This document shows, in pieces, positions 34,259 through 45,435 of a stretch of 64,000 nt of DNA. How positions within the stretch are numbered: position 1 is the first letter of the stretch; each line of letters begins with the position of its first letter. Below the pieces are notes generated by a model that was not told where the DNA came from, searched no databases, and saw only the letters and a list, made by a program, of their open reading frames with translations. Both the position numbers and the translations under genes were made by a program. The DNA is taken from positions 33,014 to 97,013 of the forward strand of contig NW_027192208.1 of the NCBI RefSeq assembly GCF_041956535.1. The letters are read 5' to 3'. This DNA is from Calcarisporiella thermophila CBS 279.70. Lineage: Eukaryota > Calcarisporiellomycota.

Positions 34259-35530
34259 TTATTTTTTACGACGTTTTGACTTGCGTGTTCCATCGATAAC
34301 AGTCTCAGTTATATTTTTACTCTTGGATTCCAATTTTGCATTTTTCTGAGCAATAAGCTTTGCCTGGACAGCTTGAAACTCCTCTTCTGTCGGTTCCTCA
34401 AACTCTTCCTTATCCTCTTCTTCCTCGTTGTTACTATACTGTTCCTCATCATTAGTATTTCCATTTTCTTTCTTATTTTTCTGCTTATATTTTCCTTGTT
34501 TCCCGTATTTTTTCTCCAAGCCATTGACCAGTGCACTCATACGCTTTGCCCCTCGATCCTTGATCTCCTTAGCCAGCTTATCATTATCCTTCGATGTTGC
34601 AGTTTTCTTTTTCATGAGTTTTGCTTGTATTGCTTGAAATTCTTCTTCGCTAGGTTCCACGAACTCCTCGCCTCCTTCCAAACTCTCTTTCTTTTTATCT
34701 TTTTTGGACTTTCTTCCTTGGCTCTCTTTTTTTGCCCCGTATTTTGCTTCCAAACCATCAATGAGTGCACTCATGCGTTCCTTCTGCCTTTGCATTATCA
34801 GCTGTCCAAGAGACTCTTCTCCCTTCAATTTCTTGTCCAACCCCATCTCCTTCGCTAATTTCTCTGCTTCGCGTGCCTCTTTCTCTGCCATATCTCTTCT
34901 CCGTTTCTGGGCCTTTGTATCGACGCGGAACGACTTGTACCTCTTTACTTGCTTTGCATTGATTGCGTTTTCGATAATGGTTCGGAATCGCTCCTCATCC
35001 TCAACTGTGGAGCAAGGAATTTCCGCAAGGATAGAATCCATATCTCCTTTGTGCACTTCATAAGCTGCGAGAACCTCATTACTTTCTTCCTCAGACCCTG
35101 CAATAGAATTTGATAAGCATTTGAGATTTAGCATCACAAGAAAATTAATTGAGCTTAAAGTTCGAAGGAATTCACCTCGATATTTTCTCGCAAATTCTTC
35201 GATTGACTTTGCACTTACAACTCCGGCCCACATTTCCTTAAAATATGCATCCCAATCTGCATCTCCGCATACAGAATCAAGCCCATCAATTTCACCTGTT
35301 TTATCATATCTATCTCTTTTTTTTGAATCACTCAAGATAGCATAGGCAAAACTAAGTTGTTGAAATTTCTGAGTTGCTGCATTGCGCGCTTCTGGGTCTT
35401 GATGTTTATCAGGGTGATGTTGTAAAGCAAGGCGACGATACGCTTTTTTGATTTCATTGGGGGAAGCTGTTTTTGGTAAGGAGAAAAGAGAATAAAGATC
35501 AGAAGGAATATCCAATGTCTCCGTTGACAT
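34259..35530 (-). CDS. DNAJC9-type J-domain co-chaperone with duplicated C-terminal module
   Basis: Exons 35530-35176 and 35097-34259 give 397 aa. The 78-nt intron (35175-35098, GTGAAT to TTGCAG) is a multiple of three without stop, so the frame is also open unspliced. Splicing is inferred because it restores KYRGSEEESNEVL, the DNAJC9 signature. The J domain (about 10-80) has HPD at 39-41. The middle (HKGDMDSILAEIPCSTVEDEERFRTIIENAI) is typical of DNAJC9, a histone H3-H4 co-chaperone that recruits HSP70. The C-terminus contains two copies of a module starting RMSALIDGLEAKYG and RMSALVNGLEKKYG and ending EEFQAIQAKL and EEFQAVQAKL, separated by Lys- and Glu-rich stretches. The start is 194 bp from the divergent RLP24 start. 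Confidence 0.9.
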   Translation of the reverse strand: MSTETLDIPSDLYSLFSLPKTASPNEIKKAYRRLALQHHPDKHQDPEARNAATQKFQQLSFAYAILSDSKKRDRYDKTGEIDGLDSVCGDADWDAYFKEMWAGVVSAKSIEEFARKYRGEFLRTLSSINFLVMLNLKCLSNSIAGSEEESNEVLAAYEVHKGDMDSILAEIPCSTVEDEERFRTIIENAINAKQVKRYKSFRVDTKAQKRRRDMAEKEAREAEKLAKEMGLDKKLKGEESLGQLIMQRQKERMSALIDGLEAKYGAKKESQGRKSKKDKKKESLEGGEEFVEPSEEEFQAIQAKLMKKKTATSKDNDKLAKEIKDRGAKRMSALVNGLEKKYGKQGKYKQKNKKENGNTNDEEQYSNNEEEEDKEEFEEPTEEEFQAVQAKLIAQKNAKLESKSKNITETVIDGTRKSKRRKK

Positions 35531-35724
35531 TTCAAAATTATGATTATTTATTGTGATTCTATTAAATTACAAAAAAATAAACGCGATACACGAAAAAAAT
35601 GAAAATTGAGGGTCAAATTAGATAAAAGTCACAACAAAGCCACATTTCGTAAACAAAATATACTTTAAAATTCTTCAATGCTTCTTACTCATTAAACATT
35701 GAGATCGATTAAGAGTTATAGAAA
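35531..35724. promoter_or_regulatory. Bidirectional promoter, DNAJC9-like / RLP24
   Basis: Only 194 bp separate the two divergent ATG codons (35530 minus and 35725 plus). Both promoters must lie here. No strong TATA box is evident; the sequence is AT-rich. Confidence 0.55.
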
Positions 35725-36433
35725 ATGAGGTTAGACAGGTGTTATTTTTGCAGTAGTGTGTGCTATCCTGGGCACGGTGTTATGTTTGTTAGAAATGACA
35801 GTAAGGTAATATACCTAGATTGAATTCGACATTAGATCATATCAGTGAAAATTTTTGAATTTCACTTTTCTTCTCGGTATTCTTCTAATACTTGAATTTC
35901 TTACGATTAGTCATTCAGATTTTGTCGATCGAAATGCCATAAGAACTTTAAGGTATATCTTTTTCAAGTTTTCTTGATAGCCAAATCTTGTTAACATTCT
36001 ATTTTGGGTATTAGATGAAGAGGAACCCACGCAAGGTCCGTTGGACAAAAGCATTCAGAAAGGCGGCAGGCAAAGAAATGACTATCGTGAGTGGCCTAAG
36101 AATTGTTGGTGTAATCATATATAAGCCCAGCCTAATATATTTGTATAGGATTCCACATTTGAATTTGAGAAACGCCGCAATGTTCCTGTGCGCTACGATC
36201 GTGATCTGATGGCCACAACCGTCAAGGCGATGAAACGAGTACATGAAATCCGCCAGCGCCGTGAACGTGCATTCTACAAGAACCGGATGGCAGGCAACAA
36301 AGAGAGAGAGAAGAGTGAGAACGCACGAGAAGTTCAACGTGGCATCGATCTTATCCAGGCGCCGTCAGCTAAGAATAAGGCACAGGTGGCGAAGGTTGCA
36401 ACGGAGACAAAACAAATGGAACTCGATTCGTAA
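35725..36433 (+). CDS. RLP24: Ribosome biogenesis factor Rlp24
   Basis: Exons 35725-35805, 35911-35952, 36015-36086 and 36149-36433 give 159 aa. The protein starts [11 protein letters not shown] with YPGHG, FVRND and [10 protein letters not shown]; zinc ligands are Cys6, Cys9, Cys32 and Cys36, as in the eL24 family. [23 protein letters not shown] and [20 protein letters not shown] identify Rlp24 rather than ribosomal eL24. Rlp24 holds the eL24 site on pre-60S particles and is removed in the cytoplasm by the AAA ATPase Drg1 for exchange with eL24. The yeast protein is longer (199 aa); here the basic C-terminal tail is shorter. All introns are phase 0. Confidence 0.95.
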
Positions 36434-37150
36434 AATAATCAAAATTTTGTTTTCGTCGTCTTCGATTGTGTTTTTGCATTACGTTTTCCCTCAGTCTTCT
36501 CTCATAACTCTCTCCTCTGTCCTTCGAACTCTTATTATCCCACAATATATAATATATGAATAGATAATACTTGGATACCATATGAAATGCTTAAACTGAC
36601 ATCATTTTACAATATATGCCAATATCAGTATTATGAATAGTGGGGGTGGATCTCTGTGTCGATACCAGGTTTACTATGACAGGATTAATAATGCAAAGTT
36701 AATATAATAAGTAATAATTATTGTAGGTTTCATAGTGCCTTGTGGCATTTTTTTTTTTCGCCTCAATGTTTCTTTTGACAGGTTGTGGGAAGTTGTTTGT
36801 TTTTTGTATTTTATTGTTGCAATAAAAAAACATTCTGGTCAGATAATGGAAATATTGAAGATGGGATAGCCAGAGGTTTCAATTCGATATGAAATCAAAC
36901 ATACACTCTATTTCAGAGTGTTTAGAGACAAGACGAAGAATCCTCTTTATTTCATTTCTCAATTTTTCTTTCACCCCCCCCCCCCCTTTTCTTTCTTTAC
37001 TTTTCGCCTAGATACCTTCTCCTTTGCTTCATCCCTTCCATTTTGATCGGCTTATTTCTAGCTTATAAACCATAGAAAAATAAGGAAAATTAAGAAAGGG
37101 GGAAGTTTCTCTTCTCTTACTCTTCTCATCTCCTTATTCATTGAACACAG
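36434..37150. other. Intergenic region between RLP24 and the Rim15-like gene
   Basis: The stretch holds T-rich runs, the 13-nt C run at 36974-36986 and a pyrimidine-rich segment just before the ATG at 37151, which fits a fungal 5' UTR/promoter. No gene is seen. Confidence 0.5.
36974..36986. repeat. Homopolymer C run (13 nt)
   Basis: Thirteen consecutive C lie about 165 bp upstream of the Rim15-like start, within a pyrimidine-rich promoter segment. Length may be unreliable for sequencing reasons. Confidence 0.7.
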
Positions 37151-40100
37151 ATGTCAGAGACTCGAAAAAAGTCCCAATCACTACAACCGCCAAATGCCCC
37201 AGAGCCTGCTATTACCTGCGATCACTCTCATCGTCGCAGTATAAATGACCGATCACATTACCCATCAATACTTCCCCAGGATAACCCCCCTCCGCCTACT
37301 CGTTCATCCTCTTTACAATCTTCTGTTGATGTTACCGGAAAACTTTCTGCCCTACCTCCCCCTCCTCCCCCTCCTCTTCCTCCTCCCAAAAGAGATATTC
37401 ACAAGAAGAAACGGGCGAATGATAAGATGCATTCTATGATGAGTCCTTCAAATAATCGTAAGCAAAACAATGCAATTCAATCAGCACGAGAAACGCAATC
37501 GGCGCCCTCTTCTGCGAAATCCGTTAGACGCTTATCGGTTTTTGGAAAGCAAAACTCTAATGGGAAGGACGGAGATCAAGCGAACTTGCCGCTACCACCT
37601 CCTTTGGACTCAATCAAGCCAAGAGGAACTATGATGGAGAAAACAAAACACAAAATCAGCACAGGTAGTAGAAAAGAAATACAGGCTAAAGGTATGTACG
37701 GCCCGCCTTCTTTTAATTACTTAATTACTCAAATTACTCAAATATAATTATTGTAAAAGAATCAACGGTATCTTCTACGCTACTTCCGCCTTCGCCGGTG
37801 ACAACGCCTCCCTCTGATTCCGCTGCTGATTTCCTTGTCCACTCAATTTTGGAATCTAAAGAGGAGAGTAGTAAACAAGTGATCTGTGGAAAAACCGCAT
37901 TACCTGATGGCAGCACTCATATGCTATCAAACAGCCCTACTGTTGATGATGGTACCTCAAAACAACAATCGGGAACAAATGGAGGTTCAGGTCGACTCCC
38001 GCGTCGTTTATCGTGGACCCAGCCATCAAGACAATACGAATCAGAAACGAGCAATCTAAAAGAGCAACAGTGCACTACAGCGAAATCAGTTGTTAATGTC
38101 GAAGAAAATCCTTCCGAAAAGGATCAGGAGCCCGGGGGAGAATGCCAAGATTATAATAACAACTTGACATTACATGCCTATCGATCACTTCTGACATCCC
38201 AACTCAGAGATATGCAGAATAAAGGGCTCGTACTGTCGCGGCGCAACTCATCAGTTGGTACTGATGAGAGTGGAGCAGCAAGTGGAGGAGAGCTCGATTC
38301 TGCGAGGTCCTCAATAGACCGACCACCTGTAGATAACTTTTACGAACTGATTAAGATGTCTGGAACGGGGAAAAAACCAGATATGCAAGGAAAAGAAGAA
38401 GCAATCTCTCCCCTCTCAATACCTCTCTCCCCTCCAGCTTCTTTGTCCAAAGATACTGACCTATCATCAATTCTTCCCCGTCGTCGTATGGCGCCCATGT
38501 TCGTGAACACAGCAGATCTTGGGTCAGAACGGTTGGATTCATCTCTCTCCTCTGCTTCATCAACCAATTCATCCAATTCGGCGTGGAACCCTCTTTTGCG
38601 TCGATCTCTCTCTCACCGAGAAAAGAAGCATATGCTTGAACGTGGGCAGTCACCTCTTTCTTCTCACGTTTCCGGCCCATACACTGCAGAATCGAGCGCA
38701 GCTCCATCCGAAGCTAGCGCGGGAGAGAATGAAAATATGAGCAATGACAAAAATGAAGAATTCGATGATAGGATATATAGGCGTCAGTCAATGCCGATCC
38801 AAGCAAAAGGTACTGCAAATTTATCTCAACCACAGCACCGCTCCGCATCGCTTAGTCAATCATTAGGTGTGCCCTATCGCTCTAGTACTGCCGCTAACGC
38901 AATTGCTAGTGCTTCGGCTACGCCTTCGACGCTGTTGAAGCGGAGTTTGTCTCCAATGCATCGTAGGCTGTCACAGTTTTCTGTGCCCGGAAGCGACAGC
39001 CAACGCTCATCCATAGATGAGGATCCGAGTCCACCAATATCCCCGTGGATGAGCAGCGTCGATTCGCCATATCTCTCTCCTTACTCGGCGAGCAGCCCTG
39101 TGCTGACTTCGGCGATAAGACGTCGCGAATCCTACACTACAGACAATTCAATCCATTCCCGAAGAACATCTCTCTCTTCAACCTCATCACCCAATTTAAG
39201 ATCTCAAAATGAGAGTCAGCTACACCATTTCCCACTTCCCACTGCTCCTATTCATGCTTCTACCCCTCGGTATGGGTTCGATCGAGATTTCGAAACTGCA
39301 GCTGCATCTTCAAGCCTCCAAACAGAATATTCAGATACAAGCCAGAGCGAATTTGAGCAGCGCGGCTTTTTCCCAGATTTAGCTTTAAATGCTGAAGAAA
39401 ATCGTGTAAGCCACGTAAAATATGCTGGAGATGGCCTAGAACTTTTGGATCTACGACAGCTGCTGATTAAAGAGATGTACGAAATGAAGTCTCAAACGGA
39501 TCAAGTAATTCAGCGGGTATTTAGTTCTCTTGAAGACCAACGAAAAACCGGTGGCTCCGGAGGGAAAAAGCCATGGTTCGAACCTAAAGGGCGGCCTGAG
39601 TCTGCGATGGACGAGCTTACTGACCCCTCATTGATGAGTATGAACCAGAGTGCGTCAAGAGAGTTACAGCTTGCTACAGATGATGATGACTCTTGGAAAA
39701 GAAATAAACGAAAGACATTTGCTGAGCTAGAGCAGGAAACTTGGAATACAGATGATGAATGCGGCGGCGGAGAAGCTAGCGGAGGCACTACCATTCGTAG
39801 CGGGAGACCACTGCCAATACCGATTCGCACTACAGCACTTCCCTCTGTTATTCAGGGTCCACATACAAGTCGTCCACGGGAGTATGGAGGGATGCATGAC
39901 TTTTACGAGCCAAGAATGATACATTCTAGGAGTTGGCCCCCCTCAAAAATGAGTAAGTGTGGAATGAATTATGAGCAATTTCGCTGACCAATTCTGACAC
40001 TATTCAATTCTTCTCTTAGCCTCCTCGCATGTAATTTTACTTGGACTACTCGAAGATATCGGATATCGTATCCTCTCCACTCCTGCATCCAAGTATATCG

Positions 40101-43100
40101 ATCGGCCACGCCTTGCAATGGAAATCACCCGCGAGTTAAACGATCTCTCCTTGACACAAAAGCAAATGCCTGTCAGCAATGCAGAGGCAGAGGATCTACT
40201 CATCAAACTGCTATTTGCATTTGCTCCGGTTTCGAGAGTTGCCGATGCGCTATATCATTTACAACAAGACGAAAGCTCTGTCCCTACAGACTCCTTAGAA
40301 ACGCGCACAAGTGATATATTCAATTTTTCGGGAGAAGGCTGGGCTTCCCCACTCCCTAGCCCTGCTATGCCCATGACTCCTTTAACTCCAACTCTCCCGC
40401 ACCATCATCGGCCCTCTTCATTTGCGCTACCTCCTCCGAGTACCCCTCCATCCCATCCCGAATTGCCCCAGCGAAATAGGGCTTCTGCTCTAGAACAACA
40501 GCACAAGGATATTATCGATAGAAATCTAGAGCTGGAAAAGGATTTGCCCCCCGCCCCTATGCTTCCACCCTTTTCACCAACGGCCGGTAGCAGACCGGCC
40601 AGAAAAGGGGAAGAAAAAAGGGCTTCAATTGAAGTTGAGCGCAGACTGACTTCGTCCTCCAGGCTTTTTACCGAAAGCCCTCGTTCCAGCCTAGATTTGT
40701 CGAGGAGTGGAAGTGAGCGTCTTCGGCCCATGCATGAGAGTACAAAGACCGTGACCAGAGAACCTACCAAGCGTGACAGTTACGTTGAGATTGAGTGCGC
40801 ATTGACAGAGGCATTGCAAGAAGCCATTGATTATGAGATGGAAACTAAAGAGAAACCCGACCTCACAAAGATCTCGACAAAACCAAAGGCCACGGAGTCA
40901 CTTGGCGATGAACTGAAGCATCAGAAGCCTATCAAGAGGAAGCCTAGTCTGCAAGTCGCAAATCTATTCTCATCCATCAAATCAGCCTTCCAGACCTCTC
41001 CTTTGTCACCCTCTATGGTTTCAAGCTCACCTCCGACCCTGTTTGCCAATCGGCCACATCTGTCTAAATCTCTTCCGGCAAGAAGCAATTCCCTGGAATC
41101 AACTCCTCGCGCGGCAAGCTCGGCATCGAACCTTTCCAGTGCTGCCCCATCCGCTGCTGGTGAAGAACAGGTGCTGTGTCGAATTTGCGAAGAGATGGTT
41201 CCCGCCGAGACTCTCTCCCAGCACTCGGAGAGCTGCGCAAAGCTACACGAAATCTCACTCAAGCAGCAAGATTGTGATGTGCGCCTCCGTAAACTAGGGA
41301 GTGCTTGTGCAGCTCACCGCGTTTCGATTCAGAGTCGTGAGAGACCCTATCACGACTATCACAATCTGCGGTTCGTAGATTCGCTTGAAAGAATTGCCCA
41401 TCGTGGCGCAAAAGCGGGCGAGTGCTACAACCACGAGGAGATACAGCTCTGTAATCAACTTGTTACAGAAACCAAAGCTATTACCGAGGCGGCTGAGCAG
41501 ATTTCATTTGGAGCCCGTGATGAAGAATTATGTGCTCTGGGACGGCGTATTGCCCACGTTCTCAAGGAAAAGAGCGAAGCCATAAAGGCCTATCTCGAGT
41601 TTGTAGAGCGCGAGAGACAGACAGTAGAGGGATCTGGAGGGGGAAAGAGGCGCCCATCGTTAGCAGCGACGCAGACTGGTGGTGGCAATATGGGGAGCGC
41701 CGGAGGATTTAGAATCCACAAACGTAGCCCCAGCACCGCCTCGTCGCACTCTTCGCGATCAAATTCTCAGGAGGTCGATTCTCGCCGAGAGCCCAAAAGA
41801 CGTGGAGGCTCGAAGTTGACCTCTCTTTTTGCGGCCATTTTACGTGGAAACTATCGTGCGAACACGCCGACATCCTATGATCAGACGCACCATCCACATT
41901 ACCGCCCCACTAAGCCGCGCATTCCAAGCATCCAGGATTTTGAAATCATCAAGCCCATATCACGAGGTGCATTCGGCAAGGTTTATCTAGCGCGAAAGAG
42001 GACGACCCAGGACCTTTTTGCTATCAAAATCCTAAAGAAAGACGATATGGTGCGAAAAAACATGGTCAGCCATGTGTTGGCAGAACGACGGGTGCTCGCG
42101 GTCAGCCGCACACCTTTTGTGGTGAAACTATACTATGCATTCCAGAGCCACGACTACTTGTATCTGGTGATGGAATATTTGGTGGGAGGGGACCTCTCTG
42201 CCCTCTTACAAGTATTCGGATCTTTTTCTGAAGATATGGCACGAGTCTATACCGGAGAAGTCGCGCTTGCGCTTGAATATCTGCATGCAAACGGGATTAC
42301 TCACAGGGACTTGAAGCCAGACAATATGCTGATAGACGCCGAAGGCCATATCAAACTAACGGTAACTGATTTCATTCATAGATCGTTTTATATTTATGAA
42401 TTGCATTTTAATCCTTACCTCTCTATTTTAGGATTTTGGACTATCACGCATCAACGTTCCAGAAAAAGAGATCTACACAAGATCGAAGCTTTCTTCCGAA
42501 AAACACCCTGAGGATACCTCACATACAGGCCTCCATCACCGTCGTACTTATTCTCGTACTACAGCCAAGCGTCGGCATCATAGTAGCAAATCGCTTTTAG
42601 GGACGCCCGATTATCTTGCCCCAGAGCTGTTGCTTGGCATTGGCCACGATACCTCAGTGGACTGGTGGGCCCTTGGGGTTTGTTTGTTTGAATTTTTAAC
42701 TGGATACCCCCCTTTTATGAACGAGACACCCGAGCTTATCTTTCGAAATATCCTAAATCATGGTAACGTTTATTGCCTGACCATTTCACATTTTCCCTCC
42801 TTTGCACTGGTCTTCTAACCGTATTGTGTCTCCACTTAGATATTCAATGGCCTCAAGATGACGATGAGCTTAGCCCACAGGCAGTTGACTTGATACGCCA
42901 ACTACTCACCATCGATCCATCCCGTCGACCGCGGGCAGCACAGCTTAAGGCCCACTGCTTTTTTAAGGGCATGAAATGGGATGAGATTCGCCAGCTTCCT
43001 GCGCCGTTTATTCCGGACCCCATTGATCCAACCGACACAAGCTATTTTGAAGTTCGGAATCAGCGCCCAGATATTAGGCGGCTGTCTTTGGAGCCAATGG

Positions 43101-43705
43101 CCCAATCGGCTCCAGAGTTCGAGACCAAGGATGAGCTTTCGGAGAATTTGAAGGACGAGCGGCTGGTGATGAGCGATGGGGCTGGAGGAAATGATAGCGG
43201 AAAAGCAGAGAAGAAAGAAGAGATGAAGGCGATTCCCGAGAGCCGCCATCTATCCGCTCGAATTAGCCGTCTATTCCAAGGAAATAGGTCTTCGGACAAA
43301 AACGTTGGGAGTGTCAAAGAAGATGCTGGGTCTGGTCGTAGCTCGATGGATCTACCGCAGGAGGAAACGACTTTCACCCAACCCCCTCTCCACAAAGCGC
43401 GGGATAGCAAGGAGGAACTCGATGCTTTTGCGTACACAAATGTCAGCCTCCTCTCTGATGTCAACCGTGAGGTCTCGACCATGTTTATGCGAAGTCCCGG
43501 TGATCAACAGCAGCAGCAGCAGCAGCATCAGCAACAGCGGGCAGACGAGGTAGGCCCTGTCGAGGAGGAATCAAGGAAAGGAATGGAGTGCACCCGGGAT
43601 GAATTGTTGGGCATGGAATTGTACCAGAAAAATGGGCGACGTGTTTCACGGGCAGGATCTTTTGTGAATTGGTTGTCTGGAATTGGAGAAGAGAGTAGAA
43701 AGTAG
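37151..43705 (+). CDS. RIM15: Rim15/Cek1-type AGC protein kinase
   Basis: Exons 37151-37691, 37760-39952, 40020-42361, 42432-42762 and 42840-43705 give 2090 aa. The first about 930 residues are Ser/Pro-rich and probably disordered, with polyproline (near residue 70). Then comes a conserved segment [21 protein letters not shown], a zinc finger of Rim15/Cek1 type ([20 protein letters not shown], about 1298-1317) and the kinase domain from about 1552: GAFGKVY, FAIKIL (Lys about 1581), HRDLKPDN (Asp about 1675), DFGLSR, then a basic insert of about 45 residues before GTPDYLAPE, as in Rim15/Greatwall-like kinases. A polyQ tract and Ser-rich tail end the protein. Rim15 links TORC1, PKA and Pho85 to quiescence by phosphorylating Igo/endosulfine. 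A response-regulator domain seen in yeast Rim15 is not present. The large exon sizes contrast with the neighbouring genes. Confidence 0.9.
43505..43538 (+). repeat. CAG/CAA trinucleotide repeat coding polyglutamine
   Basis: Inside the last exon of the Rim15-like gene, a run of CAG/CAA codons with one CAT codes about ten glutamines interrupted by histidine. Such tracts often vary in length between strains. Confidence 0.8.
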
Positions 43706-44437
43706 AAGTATAAGAAGTAGAGAGTATTAAGTGTTGAGTAGATTTTCATGTGATGTTTCTTTGCCTTTTTTTTCCGCATTTTACTAGTTTTCTGTTATAT
43801 TTGCTCTCTAATATTGTTATTGTTTTTATTCTTTCTGATATTTTTTTCGTTTGTTTTCCTTTGCACCTATTTCTTCTCCGCCTTCCCTGTAATATATCTC
43901 TTTACAACATTTTTAGAATTCAATCTCTTTTATATCTGTTTTTTTTTTTCCAAAATACAAATGATTATACAGCAATGACAAAAGGGTAGATATAATGCTA
44001 TTTCCACAACTTTTTCGGGGAAAGACTTTGCTGGTCATCATTCTACATTAATTTGACAACAGTCTTTCTGGGTGACATGAACACGGCGCTCTCGAAGCAC
44101 ATACACCCCGGACTCAGTGCAGACTGCTTTTACTTCTGCTCAGTTCGATCCAGTCATCTTCTTTGCGATCTTTCGTAAGATGAAGAACCCTTGAGAACAT
44201 CGATCCAAGATATTACAGGCAGGATACTCTAGTCCTAGTTGGTGTTCCTGACAATTGATCTCTTCAATATACTCAGGGTAAAATCTTAATCCTTACCATC
44301 AATGATGAGCGATATTTTCCAACATGTAAAGGCAATTCAGCAAAAATAGAGGGGGAATAGTTTTTATTTTTTTGAAGTTTCTCAAATAAGATAAAATGCA
44401 CGCGCTCCGTCTAACATCCAACACCAGAATTGTCCAT
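43706..44437. other. Region between convergent genes
   Basis: Both flanking genes end here, so this is 3' UTR and intergenic DNA. It has T-rich runs (for example 43767-43777 and 43939-43949). A short GTTCGATCC near 44143 recalls a tRNA T-arm, but no acceptor or anticodon stem fits. Confidence 0.5.
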
Positions 44438-45201
44438 TTAATGACCGAGGGCAGTCAGCTGTTCCTGGATGGGCTTCAAGGCCTCGGCCTTGTCGGCCAC
44501 AGCCTTCGCCTTCAGCTGAGCAATAGCCTTCTTGCGCTGGAAGTAAGCTTGGCTCTTCACCTTGCGCTTCTCTTCGAGCTTCTTCACGATATCCTGGTAC
44601 TTCCATCCAACTTCCTGGGATACCTTACCCAAGCTAGTGTATTTACGGCCGGGGCGGAGGCGAAGGACACGGAGTGCTTGTGGGACAACCATGCGCTTCA
44701 TGCGGTCATATGGCGGGGGAACACCCTCAAAGAGCTTGAGGCGATCGAGAGCAGCTTGGCCACGGGCGGTCTTGTGGGGGATCATGCCGCGGACAGCCTT
44801 GTAGAAGATCCGGCTGGGGGCGCGGAAATGGAAGGGACCGCGAGTGGGGTTCACGACACAGCGCTTGCGGAGATACTGCCAGTAGCGGACTAGTATAATC
44901 GGTAGAGTAGAGGTTAGCTCATCTTAAATCCAAGGGGACGGAATATTGCTAAAAAATAATAGGCACTGATGGATACGCACGTTTATTGCGGAAGAAGGAG
45001 CCAGAGATGTTCAAATCCTCGCAGCGCACGATCACAATGCGTTGCCCAGAGAGAATCTGCTTAGCAACAATGGAGGCGAGGCGGCCCACGAGATGGCCCT
45101 TGCCGTCAATGACAACCACCTGTAAATATGAAGGGGCGCATTAGCTGAGATGGCATTTCATGGAATATCTGGCAACTATGGACCTTTTCAAAAGTACTCA
45201 T
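44438..45201 (-). CDS. RPL16: 60S ribosomal protein uL13 (Rpl16/L13a)
   Basis: Exons 45201-45184, 45119-44981 and 44889-44438 give 202 aa. Exon 1 codes only MSTFEK, typical of ribosomal protein genes with an intron near the start. Exon 2 carries [21 protein letters not shown] and [10 protein letters not shown]. The second join gives [32 protein letters not shown], and the C-terminus [22 protein letters not shown] is the helical eukaryotic extension. uL13 lies on the solvent side of the 60S subunit. The first donor, AAG|GTCCAT, is unusual at positions +3 to +6, whereas the acceptor ATTTACAG is good. The message start is 234 bp from the divergent SF3b p14 start. Confidence 0.95.
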
Positions 45202-45435
45202 CGTTCCTTTGATGTTAAAATATAAATTAGAAGGATGGGAGACGACGACGTGCGGGAGTGAAAGAGGAGAACCTAAAAATTTATTGTTTGTTCTCTTTTG
45301 TTTATTTTGAAAAATTTGTCCCCCTGTGACGTCAGATACTTGCGTTAGCAAAATGGTCAAAGGGATAGAAATTGGATTTGAGCCAGATTTATCTGTTAAT
45401 CATTTTGATCCAACGATTATAAAATAATCCTGGAC
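45202..45435. promoter_or_regulatory. Bidirectional promoter, RPL16 / SF3b p14
   Basis: The 234 bp between the divergent ATG codons (45201 minus, 45436 plus) must hold both promoters. It includes the palindromic CCCCTGTGACGTCAGATAC segment around 45320-45338 with TGACGTCA, a perfect CRE/ATF-CREB site that could serve both genes. Confidence 0.6.
45327..45334. promoter_or_regulatory. CRE-like palindrome TGACGTCA
   Basis: The perfect 8-bp ATF/CREB (bZIP) palindrome TGACGTCA lies in the short promoter shared by RPL16 and SF3b p14, about 100 bp from the SF3b start and 125 bp from the RPL16 start. bZIP binding is established for this motif in fungi. Use here is inferred. Confidence 0.5.

Noticed and set aside
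37734-43553. Many long antisense and out-of-frame open frames over the Rim15-like gene
   Set aside because: They are mirror products of Ser/Pro-rich, stop-poor coding sequence. The sense frame carries all kinase and zinc-finger motifs.
44100-44200. tRNA-like GTTCGATCC in the spacer after the Rim15-like gene
   Set aside because: No matching acceptor, D or anticodon stems could be built around it.
44396-44893. 165-codon plus-strand frame over RPL16
   Set aside because: Antisense shadow of the GC-rich, highly conserved ribosomal protein exon.
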